This document shows, in pieces, positions 34,480 to 46,565 of a DNA stretch of 64,000 bases (its first letter is position 1; each line of letters starts with the position of its first letter). The stretch comes from Entoloma clypeatum (Eukaryota; Basidiomycota; Agaricomycetes; Agaricales; Entolomataceae). A program made the translations under genes and the position numbers. The notes below the pieces were generated by a model. It worked only from the letters and a program-made list of their open reading frames with translations, was not told where the DNA came from and searched no databases. Location: the NCBI GenBank assembly GCA_963565915.1, contig OY751490.1:1984001-2048000 (forward strand), read 5' to 3'.

Positions 34480-35453
34480 CTAGAAGACGGCGATACCAAC
34501 CAGGCCAGCCAAGCCAGCCAAGCCAAAGGTTGCCACAGAGGCCTTGGAAGCAGCGTTGCTCTTCCCAGTAGTAGCGGAAGGGCTTGCGCTGGCAGCAGTT
34601 TTGCTTGCGCTCGCCGCACCAGAGGTGCGGCTAGTGGAGCCAGAAGCGGCGGGGGTAGTGGAACCCGCAACGCTTGAAGAAAATCTTTGAGATAGGAGAA
34701 AAAATCATACAAAATGAGACTTACGTAGTGGGCGCTGGAGCGCCTGAGCTTCCAGATGCTGAGACGGACGCATTGACACAGCTGATCCGATGAATACGTA
34801 TACAATTCCAGACAGAGAAGACAGCAAGTACCTAGAGTCAGTGCTGATTTGTGTGGTCACAATGTCACTGTATGCGATGGCACCAGTGGAGTCCTTCAAG
34901 GCGAATGTGCTTTAGAGGACGTGGCTCACTGGTCAGAAATACCCACTACAAAAGGAGACACGGCACTTACAGAGGCTGGTTGCCCGCAATGTCGACTTTC
35001 CAGGTAAGGCTGTTACCATTCTGAGTGTCGAAGGTCTTAAGCTAAAACCACGATGTGTTGAATTCTGCTGCACGTCCATACATGTAGCTCTTCAAGGACT
35101 TACAGCTGGGGCCGTAGGCTGTCCACCTGACAGAAAGATAGTCTGAGGTCCTCGAAACGTAAAATAGGGATGGTTCAAAACACGAACCAGGGAGGATCGA
35201 AAGGTAGTACGGAGCAGTTCCGCCACTCCAGGACAGAAGGACGGGCTCTGTCCAGAAGGGTCATCAGCCTACTCTTATAACGCATCTGAGCAAATACTCA
35301 CGGCACTGCACCACATTGGTACTAGTCAAACATCAACAACCACGCCAGCAGGTCTCCCTATATTCATGGAAGAACTCACGGGGTGTTAATGGTCAATCCT
35401 AGAATGGCTGGAACGAGAGATATCAGGGCAGCGATGGCAGCAAGGTATTTCAT
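34480..35453 (-). CDS. Secreted Kre9/Knh1-like Ser-rich GPI-anchored protein
   Basis: Eight exons, 34480..34672, 34725..34781, 34832..34909, 34971..35041, 35104..35126, 35188..35247, 35302..35321 and 35380..35453, give 191 aa. A signal peptide (MKYLAAIAALISLVPAILG, residues 1-19) is followed by LTINTPTNVVQCQPVLLSWSGG and NSLTWKVDIAGNQPLTFALKDS, the Ig-like Kre9/Knh1 N-terminal domain common in basidiomycete wall proteins. Then come a Ser/Ala/Thr-rich stem and a hydrophobic tail (FGLAGLAGLVGIAVF), which together look like a GPI-attachment signal. Likely at the cell surface or wall. Exons of 20 and 23 nt make this one of the most fragmented short genes in the window, yet every junction is phase-consistent. 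Exact wall role unknown. Confidence 0.85.
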
Positions 35454-35677
35454 GTTTGAAGCGAGCTGGAGGGTGTTACAAGAGAGTGGTATGCTCGTGT
35501 CGCAGGAAGGAAGAGGAGAATTTTGAAGGGAAGGATGAGAAAAGTTGGCGACAGCGGAGCATCAATACATACATGGGGTTTTAAGGTCCGACCCTAACTC
35601 AGCAAGTTGGATTGATCGGCGACTGTGACCGCGCTGCAGATTTTTGGAAGATCTATATACGCAGATAGTATACCAAT

Positions 35678-38600
35678 TCACAGTCCAATCCAGCTACTCC
35701 TTCCTCCCGGATTATGCAAACTAGTCTGCCCGATCTTCACAACCTCATACGCCGGCACCGATGCAACCAACTCCCCAAAACTACTCCCTCCCACGGACTG
35801 GAAGAACCCAATATCTTCTGCATCGCTCACCGGACTCATCATAAAGGCTGAAGGAGGAGGAGTACTCAACCTCTCATTGCCCCCGCCTAAGCGCTGCTCG
35901 GTGTTCACGGCGATCGGACTTGATAAGAATGATTCCGCATGCCACTCATACCACACCTTTCGTTCCGTCGTTACCCGCCATATGGACACTCGCAGCTCCG
36001 AGTTACTGGGAAGATACAGCGGTTCCTAAAATGTATCATGACAGGTTAAATCAATAGCCCCAACAGGACAGGGAAGAACCCACCCTGAACGGGAAGAAAA
36101 GGGGAAACCAGCTGAGCATGTCCTTGGACACGTCATCTTTTCGATGGGGATGAATACTCAATCCAACGTTGCCGTACAATACCTTGAAATCGCTCACGCA
36201 ATGAGAAACAAATGCGTTGCAACTGACAACGGCAGACGTACAGCTTCAAAGTAACCTGCCAACCCGCTTGGAACCGCCAGTCAACACTGATCACCACTGC
36301 CGTAGAAAAAAAAACGCACTGAAGCACACCGGCATGAGGAATGTAAAAGTCAAGTTTAGCGGACCGGGAATTGTGACTATTCGTCGTCGGCAAGCCTGTC
36401 AAACGAATGTTCAGCTGAGACGGGCCCAGAGAAAAGAGATATCGCATTTGCAACCTCGGCCATCTAAGACGGGGTCTGTCCGTGGATGCTCGAAGTGCCA
36501 ACACTCTTGTATTTTCGGTCCACACTTTCCACTAATCCCACCACCCTCACCGCTCAAGATGTTCACGGCCTGGAACATCACCACATAGGGTGTTTCCATA
36601 CTCTTGAGATCTTTGGCAGCCCGCGCCTCATTGTACAACTTAGAAGAGGATAATGGAGCGAGATGTGCATTGTAAGATGACGGGATGGATATACCATCCG
36701 CTGCGAGAAAAAGTCAAAGGAAAAAAGTTGAGAAAATGACTCCTGAGAACGGACGAAATTTCCTCACATTTCAAAAACCGCATAGCACCATCCAGACATT
36801 CCGGACTAAGCTCATTGTCGCCGAAGGATCCCAACAGCTCGCTAACCAAAATATCCGCTTTTTCGGGCACGTCGATAAATCGCATGTCACCAAACAACAG
36901 CTTCACTTTACTCCCCCATTCCGACTGCTGCCTTTCTTGCAATCTACGCTCCTGAGATCAACAACACAATTCGCTTCTTGTTTCATACCGAAGTAAAAAA
37001 CTCACGTTACAAAAGCACTGGGGTTCTTTTCGACGGCGTATACGAAAGATTTGTGACGAGCACGCTCGATAGCCGTTAGGCATCGGGCCACGAGAGGTCC
37101 CCTTCCGGCACCAGCAATGCAGATTATCCTTCAGTGATTTATTTAAACATCTTTCCGCCATCAGGAGGGATGGAACGTCAGCACACGTACACTTGGTCCT
37201 CACCCGGCCATTCGGCTAGAGCGCGGTATATCGCCTATGTACATCAGGTTGTCAGCAAATACCAGGAGCAAAAAAACATTAGCTCCGAATCACCTCTTCA
37301 TACTGTCGATACTTAACAGGGTCCTGCTCAAACGTCTGATAGGTGATGCTTTGTAGGTTGTCCATAAGTGGCTGAACCGGAAATAACAAGTGTAAAAAGA
37401 AGTACATTCGAATATGGTCTCAAAAAAGCTTACTTGCAAAGGCGCTTGCAGGTAATCCTGATATCCTCGCGCAAAATTCTCAACAGTACCTTTCTTCTCA
37501 GCAGCCTGCACAGCCGGACTCGTCTTCTCCAAATGACGCGCATACTGCGAATACGCAGTTTCTCCGCCGCGAGAATGGAGTCCGGCGTTGACGCCGGACA
37601 ATATGACTGTCGGACGATGCTGACGAGTGTGCTCCAGTCAGCGAAGTCAAAAGACAAGATAGAATGGAGGAAAACTTGCTATCATACAATCACGAATAAA
37701 TGATTGAGTAGGTTTTGGCAACACTGGGTAACCTTTTGTATTCGCGATGAACGTTGAGGAAGGGAGAAGAATGTTCCGGACGGACTCGGCACCCCATTTA
37801 CTCAAGACGCCGATGGTGGTTGGCAGAGGTGGTGAGAGGTCTAGTGCTACATCATTGCGAATCAAAAACAAACTTGACCAACAAATAGGGATGACACGCA
37901 CTCAAAGTCAAACGCGTATTATAATCGCAGATGGATCTTATCAAGTCCCACATCTCCCACGTCCCATTCAACTCGCTTTCTGGAGTAGCCGACAGTTTAT
38001 CCGAAGAGTTCTCTGTGACATTGATTCTGAGGGGGTTCCAGGACGGCGAAGTTCCCGAGGCGGGACCGACACCCAGGCATGGTGCGGGAGTGTTTGAATG
38101 GAGAACAGATGGATTGTATACAGGGAGCCGAATCGAGAGGTTGATGAAAGGCGTGTCTCTCAAGCAGGAATTGACAACTCGGGCGTAGGAAGCTACGTGG
38201 TCGCGGTTCCTTGGCGCAGGCAGGATTGCGGATTCGACATTTAGGTAGGACGCATAGGCGAGTTCTTGTTGTAGAGCCTGTAGACGTCCTGTAGTCAAAA
38301 GACGTGGCGCAAAACATCAAAACGAGAAGAGGGACGTACGATTTCTGCATCATGACGAACCCAATCATCGGCCGCGTCCAGCTCCAACCAATCCGAGATC
38401 ATCACTGTCACTCCCCTGGCTTCCTCTATATCAAAATCCGCCGCATGTCAGAGGAAGTTACAGCAGGTGGCCGATCACAGCAAACCCACCCAACCGCGTG
38501 ATCGTCACCTCATCCCTCATAAAACAAGGTCTCGATCGCCACACCTCTGCTTTTTCCTCAGCCGCGATCTCCATATCTCTGTCGCTGCCCGTAGGTAGCA

Positions 38601-38802
38601 GGCACATCTCCGACCAGCGCTTCTTCCACTTTTCCGTCGTGAGTGGCACAGCGATCGCATCGTAGCCCTTGGACTGTGCCTCCGCCATCATGTGCAACAC
38701 AGGTGTCTCGTGCTTTTTGTCATCATCATCGGCAGACGCGCTGGCGATGTCCTCCAAAGTAAAGAACGTAGAGATAGTGGCGGCAATGTCCCATGAAGCC
38801 AT
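35678..38802 (-). CDS. PRMT5: Protein arginine N-methyltransferase 5 (Skb1/Hsl7)
   Basis: Fourteen exons, 35678..36025, 36084..36182, 36242..36266, 36320..36395, 36455..36700, 36768..36943, 37006..37128, 37191..37234, 37294..37371, 37434..37619, 37680..37846, 37902..38277, 38340..38425 and 38490..38802, give 780 aa. The N-terminal TIM-barrel includes [27 protein letters not shown]. Next are [12 protein letters not shown], the SAM-binding [10 protein letters not shown] (Gly423-Pro428), the double-Glu loop [11 protein letters not shown] (Glu493, Glu502), and the C-terminal barrel with [15 protein letters not shown] rebuilt over an intron. PRMT5 makes symmetric dimethylarginine on Sm proteins and histones and acts in cell-cycle control in yeasts. 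The intron 37620..37679 has a GCAAGT donor. The protein is longer than human PRMT5 (637), partly through a loop near [11 protein letters not shown] and an extended C-terminus. Confidence 0.93.
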
Positions 38803-40801
38803 AGATCTTCAAACTTGGAGGAGAATCGATCGTCCGATGGAGTGTGTAAACAACGCGTAAACAAATTCAAACTCGGACTCCGAGTCATAGACTTCCATCA
38901 CCAACCGTTGAATACGACACTGCGGAAATGCGTCCACAAACCGCCTGACATTGGATGCCCTCTCGCTGCCGTGGCCAACATGAGCTGTGGTGAAGGCCAT
39001 TGCCACTTTACGGGGTGTCGCCTGGGATCACTTACTTTTCTGATATGACGTCGCGGTCTCCAATCCGTTTCTGTGGATCAATATTCACATTGCAAGACCT
39101 TGGAAACCTAAACTGGTGTGTAGGTCTCTGGCACGCCAGACCCCAGCTGTGTCTGATCGACTTTCATTTGACCACCACCGGCGGCATGTAAGCCGACGTC
39201 CTTGCGCCTTAATATTGCTCGATGTTTATTTACGTTGATGACACTGCTCTTCAAAACATGGGTGTGGGGCTCCTGGTCAGTTTTGCGGCACGGCAACCAG
39301 CAGCGCTCCCACTCAAGCTATTCTGATTTCTCGCTGCAGATGCACGACCCTCATTGACTACCGAGTTGAAGGACCACAAGAAAACTTCCTTGACGCTCTC
39401 GTGGAAGTTCGTACGAGGTTCTCCTTCTCGATCACCCTTCAGTCTTCGACCATACATTCATGTTTGATCCCAGTGAGAGCCAACCAAACATCAAAGGTCT
39501 ATCCCACTCACCTCGCTCCGGCTGTATCGTATCAGGGCATCCGCATCATTTAAACCCCCACTCCTCTTCTCGCGGTCTGGGACCTCTGCATGCCGCCGCA
39601 TTTTAATCGGTCCTCTCACCGGATTTCTCCAATTTTACGGCTCCAAACAGGGAGGTTCTCAGCGTTAGAGAGTCTAGCGGACGAAGGAGATAGACTTCGC
39701 ATAGGTCCAAGCCGACGGTTCATCTGGCATAGTCTGCACACATTGGGGATCCACGATGTCGATGCCAAATTTGTCGTGGGTAATCTGTTGCGAGTCCTCG
39801 CTGCATGGAATGCGGCCAGTGTTAATGCCAGGAAGCGCAAAATTGATCGGTGATCTCTCTTGGCTGTCAAAACCGCTGTGTAGCCGCGAGGGAGCCCCTC
39901 GAGGTGCTTGTGGATGATGAGTGGAAGCGGCTGGGTTCTACGAACTGGGATTAGCAAAGTTCCCGATATCTGCTGATGACCGAGCCCCGGAGAATTAGGA
40001 CATGAAGTTTCAGGTCACGCAAACGTTCTATTCATCCCCTCCCGTTACATCACGAATCGTTCTCATCGTTGTGCGTGCGTCCCCTTCTTGGATGAAGCAA
40101 ATTTTGACAGCGAGACGATGGTTTATGTATACTGCAAAAGCTGGCAAGATGATGCCCCATGCTTGAGTCGGATATGGGCGGACAGAAGCGCTGAGTGGTC
40201 GAGAGGTTAGGTGATCTGGTTGGTGAATATTTCCATAGTTAGGTAGACCTTGGTCCAATAATCGCGTTGGATGCCCCATTACGCACGGCGAAGCCGACGC
40301 CCCTGTCTCTAAACCCAACGCATGGATCGATTTACTAAGTTTGTCAAGCTCTCAGATTTTTTGCAATCCCGATTTGTACTAATCAACATGAAGGACAAAG
40401 GAGTTCTTTACATAAAGAACAGAAAACATCAAGTAAAGGAGTAGATTAAATTACCCCTCACTCTAGACGGAAGTTCTAGACACTCCCTGTCACTCTGGCT
40501 CGTGGTTCGGCGCCTCATGAGCTTCGTTTCAACAGTTCTTCTCTATCGAACTGAACACGATCCATGAAGATTTAATTATTCATCAGAGCTCATTGTGTCC
40601 GCGTGCTCGTCGGAGAGCCCAAAATTGTCAAATAAGACGTTGAGAAGCTTTTCTTTTAGGTTTTCAATGATATCATCCCAGCGGAACCCTGTCGATCGAA
40701 GCAATTCATTATCACGATCACCCTTGATCATACTCGATCATGATCAGATCGACGGAAGAGTTCTGACATCTCAGTAATGAATGGTCGCTTTTCTCTGGTG
40801 C
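38803..40801. other. 2-kb stretch without a recognisable gene
   Basis: The largest gap in the window apart from the pseudogene zones. Several frames of 60-113 codons occur on both strands (for example minus 39616-39957), but none shows a domain, consistent splice sites or family resemblance. The first ~300 bp must hold the PRMT5 promoter, and the last part is the 3' flank of the ankyrin gene. Confidence 0.5.
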
Positions 40802-41709
40802 TCAACCACCATCATCTGTCCTTGACCTTTTGGCCGGGGAGCCGTTGATACCCTGTGTGCTGTGCGGGTCGGGCTGATTACCCTCATCGGCGTCAGTAGT
40901 CATTTGGAATCCGGTGACGACACCATGAAGGACGGCGCGGGTGACGACTTGGCGGAGGTCTTCATCTGGATCTCGACCTTCTGCCTCGGCCCGTTGCATT
41001 ATATCATGAACGGATGCCATGAGCTCGGATGTGAGTTGCTCCGATGCAATATTTTGATGATGTTGCGAAGGTTGTGGAGGGGGAGGCGGTACGACAGATG
41101 CGGGGGCGGTGAGAGACTGCAGATAGTTTGCGACTGCGGGAAAGTCCTCGATTAGGTGGCCTATGGGCTAGACGGAATTCAAGGCGATGCAAAGGACAAG
41201 AAGAGATGAGACGGACAGATATGCCTTGGTTGTTCCGGTGGTCGACAAGAGCACCATGTTCCACGAGGAACCTCGCAGTGTCGATATTTTCGACGGTGTA
41301 GAGCGGCGTGTCGCCATCACTGTCGATGACGTTGACGTCTCCGCCTGGAAGTATGTTGGGGAAGGATGGTAGGGATGAAGGAGGGAGAGACTGACCGCGG
41401 GAGATGAGATACTCGAGGACGTGGAGTTGAGCGTAGGAAGCAGCGGCATGCCTTTTGGCGAGTCAGATGAATAGGGGAGAAGACATGAAGGGGCGAACAT
41501 GGGAGTATACGTGAAGGGGTCAGGGATGTTTGGGGAGAGGGCTGATTGAAGATGAAGTTAATACTGTAGTATTACAGTTAATGTGAACTTGCATTGTTGT
41601 TCGACGAGTTCCTATATAAATGAATTCCAGCAAGTATATAATGATAGTTGAAGCTCACTCTGACGCGGTCGATGTTGCCATCGCCTGCAGCGACCCAGAT
41701 GTTCTTCAT
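40802..41709 (-). CDS. Small ankyrin-repeat protein
   Basis: Exons 40802..41167, 41217..41344, 41396..41451, 41499..41541, 41593..41611 and 41659..41709 give 220 aa. Ankyrin units are NIWVAAGDGNIDRVRELVEQ, PFTYTPMHAAASYAQLHVLE then YLISRGGDV, and DSDGDTPLYTVENIDTARFL then VEHGALVDHRNNQG. A Gln/Pro-rich linker, a helical segment (MASVHDIMQRAEAEGRDPDE) and a basic Lys-Arg-Ser-Arg tail complete it. Similar small fungal ankyrin proteins are annotated only by their repeats. The 19-nt exon at 41593-41611 is followed by an intron with a GCAAGT (GC-AG) donor, needed to reach the second repeat in frame. Divergent from the WC-2 homologue, with 90 bp between starts, so shared regulation is possible. Function not assigned. 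Confidence 0.82.
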
Positions 41710-41799
41710 AAGTCGGATCTGAGAGCGGATCTGAATGCGATCGGAGGTGGGAAAGTCGGTGTCTCAGTGATCGCCATCGCTCCTTCTCCGCTCCCCAGC
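41710..41799. promoter_or_regulatory. 90-bp divergent promoter, ankyrin / WC-2-like
   Basis: Only 90 bp lie between the two start codons. It contains repeated GATC-type and GGATC(T) sequences (41717-41735) but no clear TATA. Because WC-2 family proteins bind GATC-like light elements, autoregulation is conceivable; this is inference. Confidence 0.4.
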
Positions 41800-44133
41800 A
41801 TGTCCTCGAGACTGCCTCAAATGTCTCCCACACCCTACCCGACCACCGCCTCCCCCGTCACCCTCCCAAAACTCGGCCAGACCCGCTGCTGTCAGTCACA
41901 TCGATCACCCCTCGATCGTTTACTAACCGAGCCGTCCCTTACAGACTGGTCCCTTCTCTCATCAGATCTCCACTTCATCTATCTCGACCCCGTCCTTGCC
42001 AGCCACCTCGCAGAACAAGCTGAACCCCTCGTCGGAAAGTCTCTCCTCTCTTTCGTCCACCCAGAGGAACAGGCCTCTGCCAAAACAGATCTCGCAGGCG
42101 TCCTACAGAGCAAACACCTCCATGGTTCCGTCACTCGGTACGTCCTCTTCTCGCCCTTCCTCGCTACCCGTATTTAACCTTGACTTCAGCACCCGCTTCT
42201 CTCGCCTCTCCAGGATCCGCCGCGAGCTCGGGTATAATGGACCCCCGGCCCCGTGGCCCGATGCTGACAGAATTGCTGTTGATAAAGACTACATGACGGT
42301 CGACATCGTCATCAACTGGGCAGCCGACGGTCTCGTCCTATGCTTTGTTCACGCCATCGCTGACCTCTCGCCAAATGATAATGATGAACAGTGCAAGTCC
42401 GACTGGTCAAATTGGTGCGGAACGCCGTACATGGACAAGGCCAGGATTCAATTTCTCTTCAACCGTCTCGTCGTCTGCGCCCAGCGCCCCAGCACCATGG
42501 CTCGCATCTTTCAGATATTGGCAAACGACCCTACCAGAGAACTCTTGCTGAGCTGGCCTCCTGATCAGCCGGGCCATGCCTTTCTGGCCAGAGATTTCGC
42601 TCGCCTCGTCGAAAACGCCAAAATCGGCAATGACTCAGATAACTCGCAGGCGAAAACCAGCTGTACCCGCAGGTACAAGGCACTCCAGAACATGCCCTCC
42701 GTCATCGGCGGCCAAGTCGAAAGCATCTTCATCCCTTATGGCAAGTTCTACCCCTGGTCTCATATCAATTATTCATTCTCATTTATCTGTGATACAGGCA
42801 GTGTGATCTTTGCCTGTCACAAGGTCAATTCGCCTTCCCGTCTCACTCCCAACTCTCCCGCAGTTATGCAGCAAGTCGCATATAACGGCCGCACCTACCA
42901 TTCCCAACAACATCCTTCTTATTACGACTCAGGAGGGCCAGCAGGTCCTTATGTCCTCCCTCCTCTCTCGTTGGTGTCTTCAGCCTACAATCCCAATAAT
43001 TACACGCCCCAGCATCCACCACCACCTTATCCGCCGCAGCACTGGCCTCAACCCAGCGAGCCGCCAGGGCCTTATCATCATTGGACATCATCTAGCCCTG
43101 CCCACCCGGCATCACCTCTCCCTCCAAGTGTGAGTGTTGATTTTCGGTTCTTCTTATTTCGCCTCCTCATTCTCTCCGAACTCTCTAGGCCACCTCTGCC
43201 CCATATCTGGAACCTGGCACCAATCGCCCAGTCTCTCCGCGGTATCCTTATCCTTCCCCTCAAGACGGCAATGACCCGTCACCGTCTCCGGACCTCGTCC
43301 CACCTGCTAGACGCCGAGTAAGCCCTACGTCTATCCGAGGGGAACCATACGCTTCGGGTAACCGCAACTCAAGCGCTCGCCCGACAGGCGTCCTCAAGTG
43401 CTCCAGCTGCAAGGCAACCTCAAGCCCTGAATGGCGAAAAGGCCCCAGCGGCAAAAAGGAGCTCTGTAACGCGTAAGGCTAAATTTTTCTCCCTTGCCGC
43501 ATGTTTTTAAAACGCACGTTTCGCAGATGTGGCTTGCGGTTTGCCCGTTCCCGTGCCAAAAAAGAGGGGCACAGTCAAACTCAGCGAAGGCGAAAGGACA
43601 AAGGCATCACGAAACGCGAGTCCGGTACGCCTCCGTCCGGTTTGCCCTCCTACACATCCATGCGGCGAGCCAGCTATGGGGATACCTCCTTCTCTTCTGC
43701 AGGGTCAAATTCTGGGAGCGAAATCTATCAGCATCCTGGCCACCACGTGCTTGATGACAAGGTTACACCGTCTCCATCTCCACCAGCCTCCGGAGGCATG
43801 GGCTTCGTACACTACTCACCCACTGCTGGCGACAGCCGCTCATCATATCCAGTCCCCGGCGCCCCGTTCTACTCCGTCCCGTCACCGCTGTCAAATCCGC
43901 CTGTACAGCTGGAGCACCACCCGCATCCACAGGGTAATACACAGCTACCCCCTTTGTCGTATGTTGATCGTCTGTCGCCGATGCACTCGTCAGGGTCACC
44001 CTTGTCCCATTCGCCGCTCGCAACATTGCCACCGGCGTCGTTTGAGCGAGAGAGGGAGAAGAACCGCGATCTTCCGGCTCCGCTGTCTGTCGAGCCGAGA
44101 CGTCCACGGAGGTCGATCTTGACACAGCCGTGA
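41800..44133 (+). CDS. White-collar-2-like PAS/GATA transcription factor
   Basis: Exons 41800..41890, 41945..42137, 42190..42740, 42798..43129, 43189..43472 and 43527..44133 give 685 aa. A PAS domain occupies residues ~33-100 (SSDLHFIYLDPVLASHLAEQ, LVGKSLLSFVHPEE). The WC-2 family block follows: RIRRELGYNGPPAPWPDADR, VDIVINWAADGLVLCFVHAI and DWSNWCGTPYM. After a Pro/Tyr-rich stretch comes one GATA zinc finger of the CX2C-18-CX2C type (CSSCKATSSPEWRKGPSGKK then ELCNAC) with the basic tail GLRFARSRAKKEG. In basidiomycetes WC-2 partners the WC-1 photoreceptor to drive blue-light responses and fruiting. The intron 42741..42797 has a GCAAGT donor; the finger is split by intron 43473..43526. The C-terminal 160 residues are Ser/Pro-rich and disordered. 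Nuclear. Confidence 0.9.
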
Positions 44134-44589
44134 AGGCGGCGTTCTGCTTTGGACTGTGCACTTTTCTTGGTCGTGGGTTTCGGCTTTTTTGTTTTATCTG
44201 GACCCACAGTTTCAGAATTTTATGACCGGCTGTCAAGTTCTCGTCGATGTTCATGTTCCATCTTACCATGCGCTGTATGAATCATGTTTTTTTTACCGTT
44301 TCGTTCTCTGGTTTGTTGTTTCACATCTGTCGAACACCCCATCCATCCCGACTCTTTTATTGTTCCTTCTTTCCCTCACATGCGCTTCGGACAGTCACGG
44401 TTATACTACTTACATCACTCGAGAACCCCCGTCGAACGAACTGGGAGCTTCGCTATTGGTATTATTCTCCCGATATAAATAATATATGCGATAACTAGTG
44501 GAGAGTACAGTCGCCCTCGAGGCTCAAATTTCAAACTCGAAGCGAATTTCCAACTTGTAGACATAAATAGCCTAGTCACAACCCTATTA
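44134..44589. other. Intergenic, no gene seen
   Basis: 456 bp between the WC-2-like stop and the TPK start; T-rich, consistent with a 3' UTR and a promoter. No RNA gene recognised. Confidence 0.5.
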
Positions 44590-45687
44590 ATGATGACGGC
44601 GACTCATAGATGGGACGTCGACTTCCTCGAGGCAGATAGCGGCGGCCTCGCGTCCCCAGGCGATCGTGCTCTGATTGTTCTCAATCAGCCCTTCTCTGCC
44701 GCACTCTTACATCGGCTATGGGCAAATGCGAGATGGAGGTGCTGTGCGGACGGTGGTGCGAACAGGCTTTATGATCTTTTTGGTGGTGACGATGTGGATG
44801 GATCAAGTCGTGCGTCGTAAGGCCTTTCTTTCACTTTCATTTTGACTTTTTTGACCCTGCAATCAATGTCAGGTTCCTTCCTGATTTGATCAAGGGCGAT
44901 TTGGATTCGCTACGCGATGATGTTCGTGCGTATTATGCTGCTCATGCAAGTTGCATTTTCCCCTTGCCTGTTCTTCTCGTTGTTGAAGAAAATAATCTGT
45001 AGGAAGTGCCTGTGGTGCGCGACCCGGATCAGAATGCAACGGACTTGATGAAATGTGTTTACGCCATCGAGGAAAGGGAACGATCTCTTCAAATCCCCGT
45101 ACGGATATCTATCTAGGTTTCCTGACATGGAGGATCACCCTGACGGAGTTGACATTCGCACAGCAAACCGAAATCGTTATCCTCGGTGGACTGTCCGGTC
45201 GTCTGGACCACACGATCCACACGCTGTCCTATCTTCACAAACTGCGCAAGGCGCGATCGCGTGCATTTGTTGTTACAGACGATAGCATCGGTTGGGTGCT
45301 TGACGCGGTACGTTTTTGCTGTCCTCCTTCCGATCCCTAATATTCATGCATGGTCACCTCGCGCAGGGCGACCATGAAATCCAGATAAACCACGACTTGC
45401 TCGGACAGACTTGCGGTCTTCTCCCCGTGGGCATCAATTCGACGATCCTGACCACTTCTGGATTGCGATGGAACCTCAGTCAGTTCTTTTTCTCTGAAGT
45501 AATCTCTTTCGACGGCTATTCATTTGCTTTCGTGTACGCAGGCGAACAAGTCTCCTCTTTCGACGGACTCGTGTCTACTTCAAATCATCTTGTTCCAGAG
45601 GAAAAGAAAGTTTGCATCAAGACTTCCAAGCCAATCTGGTGGACGGTTGCACTGAAGGCTTCGGGCTTGAAAGGGATACCAAGTTGA
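44590..45687 (+). CDS. THI80: Thiamine pyrophosphokinase
   Basis: Exons 44590..44816, 44873..44945, 45003..45098, 45164..45307, 45367..45478 and 45542..45687 give 265 aa. Family signatures are [30 protein letters not shown] (metal and pyrophosphate binding), [27 protein letters not shown] and a C-terminal thiamine-binding part with [17 protein letters not shown] and VSTSNHLV. It transfers pyrophosphate from ATP to thiamine, making the cofactor ThDP; cytosolic. The intron 44946..45002 has a GCAAGT (GC-AG) donor that joins YYAAH to EVPVVRD exactly as in homologues. Two Met codons open the frame (44590 and 44593). Confidence 0.92.
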
Positions 45688-45803
45688 CATAGAAATGGCT
45701 CATACTTGAGGTAACATCTCGATGGATCTTCAGGTCAATCATGTATCATCCCGAATTAATATATAGCATCGAAGAAGTAGATATGCAGAAACTCAAGAAA
45801 CGA

Positions 45804-46501
45804 CTATAATGAACCCATTTTTTGCTGCATCTTCTCCTTCACCGTATGGTACGCGTTCATTATTGTCTGCTCGTTGATCACGATTTCCGTTATGTCAGGT
45901 CGTGACTTGCTCACTCTAGATGCAATCGCAGAAACGTCTGTATCGATGATTATCCTGCGAGTCAAAGGGTCAGCCTGATGTATTCTCCCTCGGTTTGGCG
46001 ATTCGTATGAGCGGAAGAATACACATTGAATTACTCACCCATCGTGAATCGTCTCATCCAAGCATAGCAATACCAAGTCAAGGTTTTCAAGAAGCCCACG
46101 CTTCTCGAGTGGATTTTGGAGCAATAATAGCACTGCGTCCGTGAGTGTATTGAGAGCAGTCGAGATCATCAGCTCGTTCTCCGTCGGGCCAGCGATGAAG
46201 TAGAGTATGAGATCAAGGGAGTGCTTGTACACCGCGAGGCGAGATTCGTAGAGAATGACATCGCCTGTCGAAGACGTGGATTGTATGTAGTGAGGCAGCA
46301 GTGAAGGAGGGTCAGCGTACCTCCGGGTTTCTTGGTCTTTTGCCATAAGCCCTTCTCGAATGCCCTCTGCTCTTTTAATGAGAGGAAGCGTTTTGACTCG
46401 CCTTGCGGATGGCCTTTGGGTCGATAATACTTGGCAAGGACGCGGTGGCCCTCGGTGTCGAGAACTATGAATGCCTCTATGCAATAAATCGATAAATTCA
46501 T
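45804..46501 (-). CDS. RET3: Coatomer subunit zeta
   Basis: Exons 45804..45954, 46039..46264 and 46321..46501 give 185 aa. It is a longin-like adaptor small chain: NLSIYCIEAFIVLDTEGHRV then LAKYY, SKRFLSLKEQRAFEKGLWQK, YKHSLDLILYFIAGPTENEL, LTDAVLLLLQNPLEKRGLLE, LVLLCLDETIHDG and IIIDTDVSAIASRVSK. COPI zeta binds gamma-COP in the coat for retrograde Golgi-to-ER vesicles; cytosolic and Golgi membranes. The length fits the family (~180-190). Divergent from the SRPBCC gene, with 64 bp between starts. Confidence 0.93.
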
Positions 46502-46565
46502 CTAGACGTCAATGGTTACCGTGCGGTACATAAATGGAAGGTTTGGTGATCAGGTTCTCTCCTCC

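Noticed and set aside
39616..39957. 113-codon minus frame in the 2-kb gap after PRMT5
   Set aside because: Antisense frames of similar length exist; no splice partners or domain.
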